A stretch of DNA of 5,659 nt from Candidatus Hebobacteria bacterium. GTDB taxonomy: Bacteria > Armatimonadota > Hebobacteria > Hebobacterales > Hebobacteraceae. A program made the translations under genes and the position numbers. Position 1 is the stretch's first letter; every line of letters begins with the position of its first letter. Shown one piece after another: positions 1 through 5,659 of this stretch. The stretch spans positions 1 to 5,659 of the forward strand of contig JALGTT010000108.1 of the NCBI GenBank assembly GCA_029821235.1. Direction: 5' to 3'. The notes under the pieces are model-generated. The model was not told the origin of the DNA. It searched no databases and was given only the letters and a program-made list of their open reading frames with translations.

Positions 1-218
1 CGCCGCGGCGATGGCGGCCGCGATCCATGGCCCTCAGACATCCCGCGATCCTCTCTTCCGACCTGAATCCTCGCACGCCGGCCCCGCCGACCGCCCGTTC
101 GCCGGTCGTGGCCGGCCGTGCGTCCGCCTCGGTGCCGTGAGCAGGAGGGACAGAGGGACGTCAGTGGCTGAGCCCCATCGGGACGGTCATCTCGAAAACG
201 GCGGCAAGGGGAACGGCA
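1..218. other. Upstream region of the pilT array, no supportable gene
   Basis: I see no recognisable gene in this stretch. One plus-strand frame is open from the window edge to a TGA at 138-140 and could be the tail of an upstream gene, but its Pro/Ala/Arg-rich translation matches nothing I know. A second open frame starting at 11 continues into the first pilT in the wrong frame and looks like a GC-driven shadow. The region probably includes the promoter and 5' leader of the pilT operon. I could not identify a convincing -35/-10 pair or a sigma-54 (GG/GC) box. Confidence 0.4.
206..212 (+). promoter_or_regulatory. Shine-Dalgarno site of the first pilT gene
   Basis: AAGGGGA lies 6 nt upstream of the ATG at 219. 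It supports that start: the same frame is open back to 141 but has no ATG or GTG there. The predicted N-terminus (MDLDTLLGLL) also lines up residue for residue with the start of Pseudomonas aeruginosa PilT (MDITELLAFS, from memory). Confidence 0.65.
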
Positions 219-1313
219 ATGGATTTGGATACGCTGCTGGGTCTGCTCGTGCGGGAGAAGGGGGCGGACCTGCACCTGTGTGCGGGCGAACCTCCGGTGA
301 TGAGGGTGCAGCGCGCGATCCGGAGGACGCGGCTGCCGGAGTTGAGCGCAGCCCAGGTATCCGGGATGCTGAAGCAGGTGGCGGGGCCCGATCGCTGGCG
401 GCGGTTCGAGGCGGAGCTGGAGTTGGACTTCGCCTATGCCCTGCCCGGGGTGGGACGTTTCCGGGTGAACATCTACATGGAACACGATCACCCCGCGGCC
501 TGCCTTCATCACATTCCCTCCAACGTGCAGACCATAGACGAACTGGGGCTGCCGCCGGTGCTCAAGCAGATCGCCATGCTGCCCCGCGGGGTGGTGTTGG
601 TGACGGGGCCCACGGGCTCGGGCAAGTCCACCACCCTGGCGGCATTGATCGACCACATCAACAAGCGGCGCCCGGTCCACATCGTCACCATCGAGGACCC
701 GATCGAATTCCTGCACCGGCCGGACATGGCCTCCATCACCCAGCGGGAGATCGCGGTGGACACGCATTCCTTTGCGGATGCGCTCCGCCACGTGATGCGT
801 CAGAACCCCGACGTGGTCCTGGTGGGGGAAATGCGGGACCTGGAGACGGTGCAATTGGCGATCACCGCCGGGGAGACCGGACACCTGGTGTTCAGCACCC
901 TTCACACTCTGGACGCTGCGCAGACCATTGATCGCATGGTGGACGTATTCGAGCCGGAGAGGCAGGAGCAGGTGAGGGCCCAACTCGCCATCACCCTCCA
1001 GGCTGTCATCTCCCAGGAGTTGTTTCCCCGGGCCGACGGGGCCGGGCTGGTGGGGGTGTTCGAGGTGATGATAGCCACGGCCGGGATCCGCAACCTCATC
1101 CGAGAGCGCAAGACACACCAGATCTACACCCTGATCCAGGGCGGCGGCGACATCGGCATGCAGACCTTCGACCAGCACCTGGTCCAGCTGGTGGAGGAAG
1201 GGGTGGTGGACGTGGAAGAGGCCGTCGCCCGGGCCCGCCGGCCGGACGATTTCCGCAATCGGGTGATGCCGCTGCTAAATGAGAAGAGGCGGCTGGAGAT
1301 GGGTATCGAATAG
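219..1313 (+). CDS. pilT: PilT-family type IV pilus retraction ATPase, copy 1 of 3
   Basis: This is a hexameric cytoplasmic AAA-like secretion ATPase. In the PilT family it works at the base of the type IV pilus, using ATP hydrolysis to drive pilin disassembly and fibre retraction. The 364 aa fit the family's usual 340-380. The N-terminal PAS-like domain is about residues 1-100 (ADLHL at 17-21, GRFRVN at 79-84). The RecA-like domain has Walker A GPTGSGKST at 130-138, Asp box VTIEDPIEF at 156-164, Walker B LVGEMRD at 201-207 with Glu204, and His box GHLVFSTLHT at 221-230. The PilT signature GIRNLIRE is at 289-296. There are no tetracysteine zinc motif and no long N-terminal domain, which argues against PilB/GspE. 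One oddity is that the conserved Arg before the IP at the end of the N-domain (VFRTIP in P. aeruginosa PilT) is His97 here. It is the first gene of a probable three-gene operon. Family assignment is firm; the specific role (twitching, DNA uptake, regulation) is inferred. Confidence 0.95.
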   Translation: MDLDTLLGLLVREKGADLHLCAGEPPVMRVQRAIRRTRLPELSAAQVSGMLKQVAGPDRWRRFEAELELDFAYALPGVGRFRVNIYMEHDHPAACLHHIPSNVQTIDELGLPPVLKQIAMLPRGVVLVTGPTGSGKSTTLAALIDHINKRRPVHIVTIEDPIEFLHRPDMASITQREIAVDTHSFADALRHVMRQNPDVVLVGEMRDLETVQLAITAGETGHLVFSTLHTLDAAQTIDRMVDVFEPERQEQVRAQLAITLQAVISQELFPRADGAGLVGVFEVMIATAGIRNLIRERKTHQIYTLIQGGGDIGMQTFDQHLVQLVEEGVVDVEEAVARARRPDDFRNRVMPLLNEKRRLEMGIE

Positions 1314-1403
1314 GGGAAGAAGGCGTACCGGATGAAGACTGCGTTGCCGGCAGATCAGACACATCTGACTTCTGGTCCCGCGACGCACTAGAGAGGCAGA
1401 CGG
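1314..1403 (+). other. Intergenic spacer between pilT copies 1 and 2
   Basis: This 90-bp gap contains the SD for copy 2 (GAGAGG, 1391-1396, 7 nt before ATG 1404). It also has a small inverted repeat, TCAGA 1355-1359 and TCTGA 1364-1368, with a 4-nt loop. The stem is short and not followed by a T-run, so it is not a convincing terminator and read-through into copy 2 is expected. A 19-codon ATG-initiated frame (1332-1391) ends at the SD of copy 2, but it lacks a good SD of its own. Confidence 0.35.
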
Positions 1404-2522
1404 ATGTCGAATCGGTATCCCATCGCGCTGGACGATCTGCTGAAACTGCTGGTCAAGCATGAGGGGTCGGACCTCCACCTGCGGGCCCATGAACCGCCCG
1501 TGTTCCGCGTCCACGGGGACTTGAGGCGGACCAATTTCCCTCCGCTCGAGCCCGAACACATCAAGGACATAGTCTACGGCATCATGGGGCCCGAGCGGAT
1601 CGCCCGCTTCGAGAAGAACCTGGAGTGCGACCTGGCCTATGCGATCAGGGGCCTGGCCCGCTTCCGCGTCAACGTGTTCAAGCAGCAGAACTGCGTCGGC
1701 GCGGTGATGAGGTTGATTCCCATCCGGGTGCAGACGCTCGATGAGTTGGGCCTGCCGCCCGTGCTCAAAGAGGTGGCGTTGCTGCCCCGCGGGCTGGTGC
1801 TGGTGACCGGCCCCACCGGCTCTGGCAAGTCCACCACCCTGGCGGCGATGATAAACCACATCAACGAGAACAGGCCGGTGCACATCATCACTATCGAGGA
1901 TCCGATCGAATTCGTGCATCAGGACAAGGTGGCGGCAATCAACCAGCGCGAGGTGGACATGGACACTCACACCTTCGCGGAGGGCCTGCGCCACGTGATG
2001 CGCCAGAATCCCGACGTGATTCTGGTGGGTGAGATGAGAGACAACGAGACCATGCAGTTGGCGATCACCGCGGCCGAGACCGGCCACCTGGTCTTCTCCA
2101 CGGTCCACACCACCGATGCCGCGCAGACCATCGACCGCATCGTGGACGTATTCGAGCCGGAACGCCAGGAGCAGATCCGCCTCCAACTCGGGATCACCCT
2201 CCAGGCGGTGATCTCCATGACGCTGCTGCCGAGGGTCGACCGACCGGGGAGAGTCCCGGCCTTCGAGATAATGCTGGCCACGCCCGCGATCAGGAACATG
2301 ATCCGGGAGCGCAAGACCCACCAGATCCCAGGAGCGATTCAGACCGGGGCCGATTTGGGGATGCAGACGCTCGACGGGCATCTTCTGGAACTCTACCGCG
2401 CGGGCATCATCAGCTACGAGATGGCGCTCTCGAAGAGTTCCAACCCGGCGGAGTTCGCCGCCCGCGTCGGCACCGATCGGCCCGAGGAAGAATTGATGAG
2501 CGCCGCTCCGGGTGAACTGTAG
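1404..2522 (+). CDS. pilT: PilT-family type IV pilus retraction ATPase, copy 2 of 3
   Basis: This is the second PilT-type retraction ATPase, 372 aa, and the copy with the fewest departures from the family signatures. Relative to copy 1 it has about six extra N-terminal residues (MSNRYPIALDDLL). The N-domain shows GSDLHL at 21-26 and ARFRVN at 85-90, and it keeps the conserved Arg103 (VMRLIP). Walker A GPTGSGKST is at 136-144, Asp box ITIEDPIEF at 162-170, Walker B ILVGEMRD at 206-213 with Glu210, His box GHLVFSTVHT at 227-236, and the PilT signature AIRNMIRE at 295-302. The residue after GEMRD is Asn214, where Leu is common. It has a short acidic C-terminal tail (EEELMSAAPGEL). From the His box through FEPERQEQ it is nearly identical to copy 1, pointing to a duplication or gene conversion between them. 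It is 90 bp after copy 1 and 18 bp before copy 3, so co-transcription is likely. It is the best candidate for the canonical retraction motor of this set (inference). Confidence 0.96.
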   Translation: MSNRYPIALDDLLKLLVKHEGSDLHLRAHEPPVFRVHGDLRRTNFPPLEPEHIKDIVYGIMGPERIARFEKNLECDLAYAIRGLARFRVNVFKQQNCVGAVMRLIPIRVQTLDELGLPPVLKEVALLPRGLVLVTGPTGSGKSTTLAAMINHINENRPVHIITIEDPIEFVHQDKVAAINQREVDMDTHTFAEGLRHVMRQNPDVILVGEMRDNETMQLAITAAETGHLVFSTVHTTDAAQTIDRIVDVFEPERQEQIRLQLGITLQAVISMTLLPRVDRPGRVPAFEIMLATPAIRNMIRERKTHQIPGAIQTGADLGMQTLDGHLLELYRAGIISYEMALSKSSNPAEFAARVGTDRPEEELMSAAPGEL

Positions 2523-2525
2523 CAT

Positions 2526-2532
2526 GGAGGGA
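2526..2532 (+). promoter_or_regulatory. Strong Shine-Dalgarno site of the third pilT gene
   Basis: GGAGGGA lies 8 nt before the ATG at 2541 and only a few bases after the TAG of copy 2. It is the best SD match of the three genes. With the 18-bp gap it fits translation of copy 3 from the same transcript, and it fixes the start at 2541. Confidence 0.7.
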
Positions 2533-2540
2533 GTCCGGCG

Positions 2541-3614
2541 ATGATTGCCAGCCAACTGCAAATAGACGATCTCCTGCGCACCGCCGTAGAGCGCGACGCC
2601 TCGGACATCCACATCAAGGCCGACAGTCCCCCCCTTCTCCGCATCTACGGCGAGTTGATTCCCACCGATCTGCCGCCTCTCTCGCCCGAGGAGGCAAAAC
2701 GCCTTTCCTACAGCATCCTCACCCCGGAGGAGCGGGAGATCTTCGAGAAGGAGTGGGAACTCGACCTCGGATACCAGATCGAGGGGCTGGCGAGATTCCG
2801 CGTCAACCTGTTCGTCCAGCGCGGCATGATCGGCTCCGTGTTCCGGATCATCCCCTTCCACATCCAGACCATCGAGGAACTCAGCCTGCCGGAGGTCTGC
2901 CGCTACTTCGCCGAGCGTCCCCGCGGACTGGTGCTGGTGACCGGGCCGGCCGGCTCCGGCAAGTCCACCACCCAGGCGGCGATGATCGACCACGTGAACA
3001 AGCAGTTCCCCGTCCACATCGTCACCGTCGAGGATCCAATCGAGTTCGTCCACGAGCCGAAGATGGCCCTCATCAACCAGCGGGAACTGGGCCGGGATAC
3101 CCGCAGCTTCGCCAACGCACTGAAGTACGTGCTCCGCCAGGACCCGGACGTGATCCTGGTCGGAGAGATGCGGGACCTGGAGACCGTGCAACTCGCCATC
3201 CGCGCCGCCGAGACCGGTCACCTGGTGCTCGGCACTCTGCACACCACCGACGCGGTGCAGACCGTTGACCGCGCGATCGACATCTTCCCCACCCACCAGC
3301 AGCAGCAGATCCGCATGCAGTTGTCCGTCAACCTGCTGGGCGTGGTCTCGCAGATCTTGGTGCGGCGGGCCGACGGCCGCGGCCGCGTCGCCGCCTTCGA
3401 GACCCTGGTGGCGATTTCCTCCGTCCGCAACTCCATCCGGGAGCGGAAGACCCACCAGATCGCGTCGGTGATTCAGACCGGGGCCCAACACGGGATGATG
3501 ACCCTGGACCAGTCGCTCGCCCACCTGGCGCGCTCCGGCGTGATCACCGCGGAAGAGGGCGAAGCCAAGGCCAAGGACCGCCAGGAGTTCCGCCAGTTGA
3601 TGGGGGAGACCTGA
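2541..3614 (+). CDS. pilT: PilT-family type IV pilus ATPase, divergent copy 3 of 3
   Basis: This is the third tandem PilT-type ATPase, 357 aa. The N-domain shows ASDIHI at 20-25, ARFRVN at 84-89 and the conserved Arg102 (VFRIIP). In the RecA-like domain, Walker A reads GPAGSGKST at 135-143, with Ala137 where the other copies and most PilTs have Thr. Asp box VTVEDPIEF is at 161-169, Walker B ILVGEMRD at 205-212 with Glu209, and His box GHLVLGTLHT at 226-235. The PilT signature is SVRNSIRE at 294-301, against AIRNLIRE in canonical PilT; mutations in that motif are known to impair PilT-dependent retraction in Pseudomonas. The stretch after the His box (FPTHQQQQIR) is of a common PilT type, unlike FEPERQEQ in copies 1 and 2, so this copy is the more distant paralogue. 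ATPase activity looks intact. A modulatory, PilU-like or mixed-hexamer role is possible but unproven. Confidence 0.95.
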   Translation: MIASQLQIDDLLRTAVERDASDIHIKADSPPLLRIYGELIPTDLPPLSPEEAKRLSYSILTPEEREIFEKEWELDLGYQIEGLARFRVNLFVQRGMIGSVFRIIPFHIQTIEELSLPEVCRYFAERPRGLVLVTGPAGSGKSTTQAAMIDHVNKQFPVHIVTVEDPIEFVHEPKMALINQRELGRDTRSFANALKYVLRQDPDVILVGEMRDLETVQLAIRAAETGHLVLGTLHTTDAVQTVDRAIDIFPTHQQQQIRMQLSVNLLGVVSQILVRRADGRGRVAAFETLVAISSVRNSIRERKTHQIASVIQTGAQHGMMTLDQSLAHLARSGVITAEEGEAKAKDRQEFRQLMGET

Positions 3615-3663
3615 GGTCCGACCTCTCCCAGGGCCGCCGCCGGGCGGCGCGGGCTGCGCCGGC
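3613..3663. terminator. GC-rich hairpins between convergent genes, possible bidirectional terminator
   Basis: The gap between the convergent pilT copy 3 and the channel gene holds several short inverted repeats. GAGGT 3613-3617 pairs with ACCTC 3621-3625, the first arm overlapping the pilT stop codon. GCCGCC 3633-3638 pairs with GGCGGC 3643-3648, and GGCGC 3646-3650 with GCGCC 3656-3660. No T-run follows on either strand, so a classic intrinsic terminator is not shown. A hairpin-only or Rho-assisted end is possible, or the repeats may simply reflect high GC. Confidence 0.35.
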
Positions 3664-4719
3664 CTAGGCGGAGAGCATCCGCTCCAGCGCCTCCAATTGG
3701 GCGCGCGCGCCCATGGCGATCAACGTGTCCCCTGCCAATAGCACGGTATGGGGAGGCGGATTGGTGTGGAACTTCCCGTCCTGGCTCATCACCGCCAGAA
3801 TCATCGCCTCTCCCTCCCGCATCGCGCCCACCGCGGAGAGTTCCTTGCCGACCGCGGAAGACCCCTCCGGGACGGAGATGGCTCCGATCTCCACATCCAC
3901 CGACTCGTGGAGCACCATCTCCAGGAAGTCCATCACCCCCGGCTGGGTGGCGGCGGCGGCCAGGCGGCGGCCGCCCAGCACGTAGGGTGAGAGCACGCGG
4001 TTGGCCCCCGCGCGCTTCAGTTTGTCCACCATCGGCTCCTGCCCCGCCCGCGCCACGATCAGGAGCCGCGGGTTCAGCAGGCGGGCGGTCAGCACCAGGA
4101 ACAGGTTGTCCTCATCCCGGCCGATGGCGGCGATCAGGCAGCGCGCCCGCTCCGCCCCTGCGTTCTTGAGGTGCTCGTCGTGCGTGGCGTCCCCCACCAC
4201 ATAGAGCACCCCCGGCTCGCGTTCCTTCTCCACCACCTCGGGGTCGGCCTCGATCACCACCACCTCCATGCCTCGCCGGCGAAGTTGGCGGACGGCCTCG
4301 CTCCCCATGCGCCCGTACCCGCAGACAATGTAATGGTCTTGTAGTTGTCTCAAGGCCCGCAACCTCCGTCTGGTCTGCACTTCCGCACTGAGCTGCTGGC
4401 CCACCAACAGCGTGGCCGCGCTTCGCAGCGCGTACGCCGCCAGGCCAATGCCGGTGACCATCAGGAAGATGGTGAACATCCGCCCCTGCTGGCTGAGGGG
4501 ATACACCTCTTTGAAGCCCACGGTGGTGACCGTCAGCACGGCCATGTAGAGGCTGTCCACCGTGGACCACGGCTCCGCCGTGGCGCGGGATTCGATCACC
4601 CGATAGTAGAGGGCGGCCGCCAGCACCAGCAGCAACAACAGGCCGAGGGCGATCCAGAACTGCCGCGCCGTCCCCCGCAGGTCGTCCACCGGAAACAACC
4701 GTTGCCGCCAGCCCTTCAT
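3664..4719 (-). CDS. Two-TM potassium channel with RCK (TrkA-N/TrkA-C) domains
   Basis: This is an inner-membrane potassium channel subunit of the MthK-like type, a tetramer whose cytoplasmic RCK domains form a ligand-gated ring that opens the pore. It has 351 aa. TM1 is about residues 21-40 (Leu/Ala-rich). The pore helix and filter are at about 52-70, with TVTTVGF at 63-69, and TM2 is about 82-106. The TrkA-N Rossmann domain runs from about 129 to 245, with GYGRMG at 134-139 and an acidic Glu157 ending the second strand (VVVIEAD), as expected for a nucleotide-binding RCK domain. The TrkA-C domain is about 265-349. One oddity is the filter TVGFK: the second glycine of the usual TVGYG is Lys70. 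I recall similar TVGF/YxEV filters in some bacterial homologues, so the channel is probably functional, but its selectivity is untested. The ATG at 4719 has a weak SD (GGGAGAG, about 11 nt upstream). It is 58 bp downstream of the oxidoreductase on the same strand, so read-through is possible, and it is convergent with the pilT array. Confidence 0.92.
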   Translation of the reverse strand: MKGWRQRLFPVDDLRGTARQFWIALGLLLLLVLAAALYYRVIESRATAEPWSTVDSLYMAVLTVTTVGFKEVYPLSQQGRMFTIFLMVTGIGLAAYALRSAATLLVGQQLSAEVQTRRRLRALRQLQDHYIVCGYGRMGSEAVRQLRRRGMEVVVIEADPEVVEKEREPGVLYVVGDATHDEHLKNAGAERARCLIAAIGRDEDNLFLVLTARLLNPRLLIVARAGQEPMVDKLKRAGANRVLSPYVLGGRRLAAAATQPGVMDFLEMVLHESVDVEIGAISVPEGSSAVGKELSAVGAMREGEAMILAVMSQDGKFHTNPPPHTVLLAGDTLIAMGARAQLEALERMLSA

Positions 4720-4777
4720 GCCGGAGTCGTCTCTCCCCCGTGGGTCTTTTCCCCCGCTGTGGGGACTCTGATATGGA

Positions 4778-5659
4778 TTACCTCAGATAGGGGGCGAGTT
4801 CCACGCGGCGCCCCTCCTCTGCCGCGACATAGGCCGCATAAAGCACGATGGTGGTGTCCCGGGCGAGCAGGAACCCGGAGGAGGGCTCCCGGCCCTCGGC
4901 GATGGAGGTGATGAAGTCCTCCATCTCCTGCGGATACCCCTGATTCCAGTGCTCCTCCGGGGAGGGAAAGGTGTAGCCGCCCTTGGTCTCGATCTTCTCG
5001 GTGATGTACTCGTCCCCGAAGATGTGCGGCTCCGGCGCGTAGGCGACACAGGCGTCATTCGGGTTGATGTTGGCGCGGATGCGGGCATTGGAGAGGTAGG
5101 CCTCGAGGTAATTGTGCACTCCCCCCAGGGTGGTGTCCGCGGCGACGATCTCGGCCACCGACCCGTCCTCGAACTTCAGCACCATCACCCCCCAGTCCTC
5201 CACATCCTGCCAATCGGTCTTCAGAACTTGGTCTCCCCCTCCCACTGCTTCAGTTGCAGCACCGCCCCCAGGGGATGCGAGCCCTTCAGCACCAGCGAGC
5301 CCCCGCCCGAGGTGCACCAGCGCTTCGCGTAGATGGAGGGGGAGCCGGAGTGCGACTCCTCGGCCTCGATGCGCATGATGGTCCCGCCGGCCGCCGCGCA
5401 GAGCCTCCGCAGTTTCACGAACGCCGGCGCGTAGACCCAGTTCTCCGCATAGCCGAAGATGACGCCGCTCTCCTCCAGCGCCCGCCCGATCCCCTGCACC
5501 TCCTCGAGCACGCGGTCGAGCATCTTCGCCTTTGGCACGGTGCGTCCGATCTGCTCGTCGTTTGTAGGGCGGGCGTGCCCACGCCCGCCGTCCGCGGAGG
5601 CATCGCATTCATTTCCCGGCCCGAAATACCCCGTCAGGTGCTTCTCGCAGATCACGTGC
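4778..5659 (-). pseudogene. Gfo/Idh/MocA-family oxidoreductase, 5' end off window, frameshifted
   Basis: This is the 3' part of an NAD(P)-dependent oxidoreductase of the Gfo/Idh/MocA family, which typically oxidises or reduces sugars, inositols or related substrates. The N-terminal Rossmann fold (GxGxxG, roughly the first 90-100 residues) lies beyond 5659. The visible part starts at HVICEKHLTGYFG, the family's EKP region, with His in place of Pro. It continues in one frame through GYAENWVYAP, EESHSGSPS and KGSHPLGAVLQLKQWEG to a TGA at 5221-5223. The downstream domain resumes in another frame at KTDWQDVEDWG, through LSNARI, EPHIFGDEYI and GYPQEMEDFI, to a TAA at 4778-4780. The two parts would join if the five-base C run at 5235-5239 (G run on the coding strand) had one more base. 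From memory, homologues have roughly 30 more residues between the two segments, so an internal deletion is also possible. It could be a true pseudogene, or an intact gene with a sequencing error in the homopolymer. The substrate cannot be named. Confidence 0.75.
5568..5589. repeat. Perfect 22-bp GC-rich palindrome inside the oxidoreductase gene
   Basis: GGCGGGCGTG (5568-5577) and its exact reverse complement CACGCCCGCC (5580-5589) are separated by two bases. The left side is preceded by TTTGTAGG. This resembles the TGTAGGGGCGGGC-type dispersed repeats I recall from Chloroflexota, Armatimonadota and related genomes, normally between genes. Here it sits within the coding frame, adding Gly/Arg-rich residues (DGGRGHARPT) just after the EKx-LTGYFG motif. 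Only one copy is in the window, so its repeat nature is inferred. Confidence 0.6.

Noticed and set aside
11..931. A 306-codon plus-strand open frame starting at position 11
   Set aside because: It overlaps pilT copy 1 in another frame, is Gly/Arg/Ala-rich with no family motif, and reads through the Walker A region out of frame.
1332..1391. A 19-codon open frame between pilT copies 1 and 2, ending at the SD of copy 2
   Set aside because: It could be a coupling leader, but it has no good SD, no regulatory codon pattern and is short enough to occur by chance.
1275..3524. A 749-codon open frame on the minus strand running antisense to the pilT array
   Set aside because: It mirrors the three paralogues, its repeats are just their antisense, and its composition (His/Asp/Leu-rich) matches GC-rich third-codon shadowing. 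The plus-strand genes have full motif support.
219..3614. The three ATPases as PilB or GspE extension/secretion ATPases
   Set aside because: They lack the tetracysteine zinc motif and the longer N-terminal domains, are about 360 aa long, and carry AIRNLIRE-type PilT signatures.
4402..4404. A GTG codon at residue 106 of the channel as a possible internal start for a free RCK subunit, as in MthK
   Set aside because: The position is suggestive, because MthK makes its separate RCK protein from an internal Met near residue 107. However, I see no SD before this GTG and the codon is an ordinary Val in the reading frame.
4752..4764. CCCC/GGGG inverted repeat between the oxidoreductase and channel genes
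   Set aside because: It has only a 4-bp stem with a 5-nt loop, and no T-run follows it on the minus strand, so it is not supported as a terminator.

Overview
The window comes from a high-GC bacterium. Most likely it is an environmental or metagenome-derived lineage with type IV pili and many Gfo/Idh/MocA oxidoreductases, such as Armatimonadota, Planctomycetota, Chloroflexota or similar. The phylum cannot be fixed from sequence alone, so this is inference from gene content, GC-rich third codon positions and a GC-rich palindromic repeat of a style seen in such genomes.

Positions 219-3614 (plus strand) hold three complete tandem paralogues of the type IV pilus retraction ATPase PilT (364, 372 and 357 aa). 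The gaps are 90 and 18 bp, and each gene has its own Shine-Dalgarno sequence, so they look like one operon. All three keep the Walker A, Asp-box, Walker B and His-box motifs. They differ at specific conserved sites: an Arg to His change in copy 1, and a Walker A Thr to Ala plus a degenerate AIRNLIRE-type motif in copy 3. This suggests specialised or mixed motor subunits rather than simple redundancy. Copies 1 and 2 are the closer pair. No pilB, pilC, pilin or other pilus gene is in the window.

The minus strand then carries a convergent gene (3664-4719) for a two-TM potassium channel with a cytoplasmic RCK/TrkA module; GC-rich hairpins lie in the 49-bp gap between it and the third pilT. Its selectivity filter reads TTVGFK, so the second glycine of the canonical GYG is a lysine. 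Upstream of it on the same strand, 58 bp away, is the 3' part of a Gfo/Idh/MocA-family NAD(P)-dependent oxidoreductase gene (4778 to beyond the window end). That gene is split by a frameshift at about 5235-5239 and may also lack a short internal segment. A perfect 22-bp palindrome lies in frame inside its coding sequence.

Positions 1-218 contain no gene I can support and probably hold the promoter and leader of the pilT operon. No RNA gene, CRISPR array, insertion sequence or phage feature was seen. The most noteworthy features are the triple pilT array with its diverging motifs, and the palindrome-bearing, frame-broken oxidoreductase.
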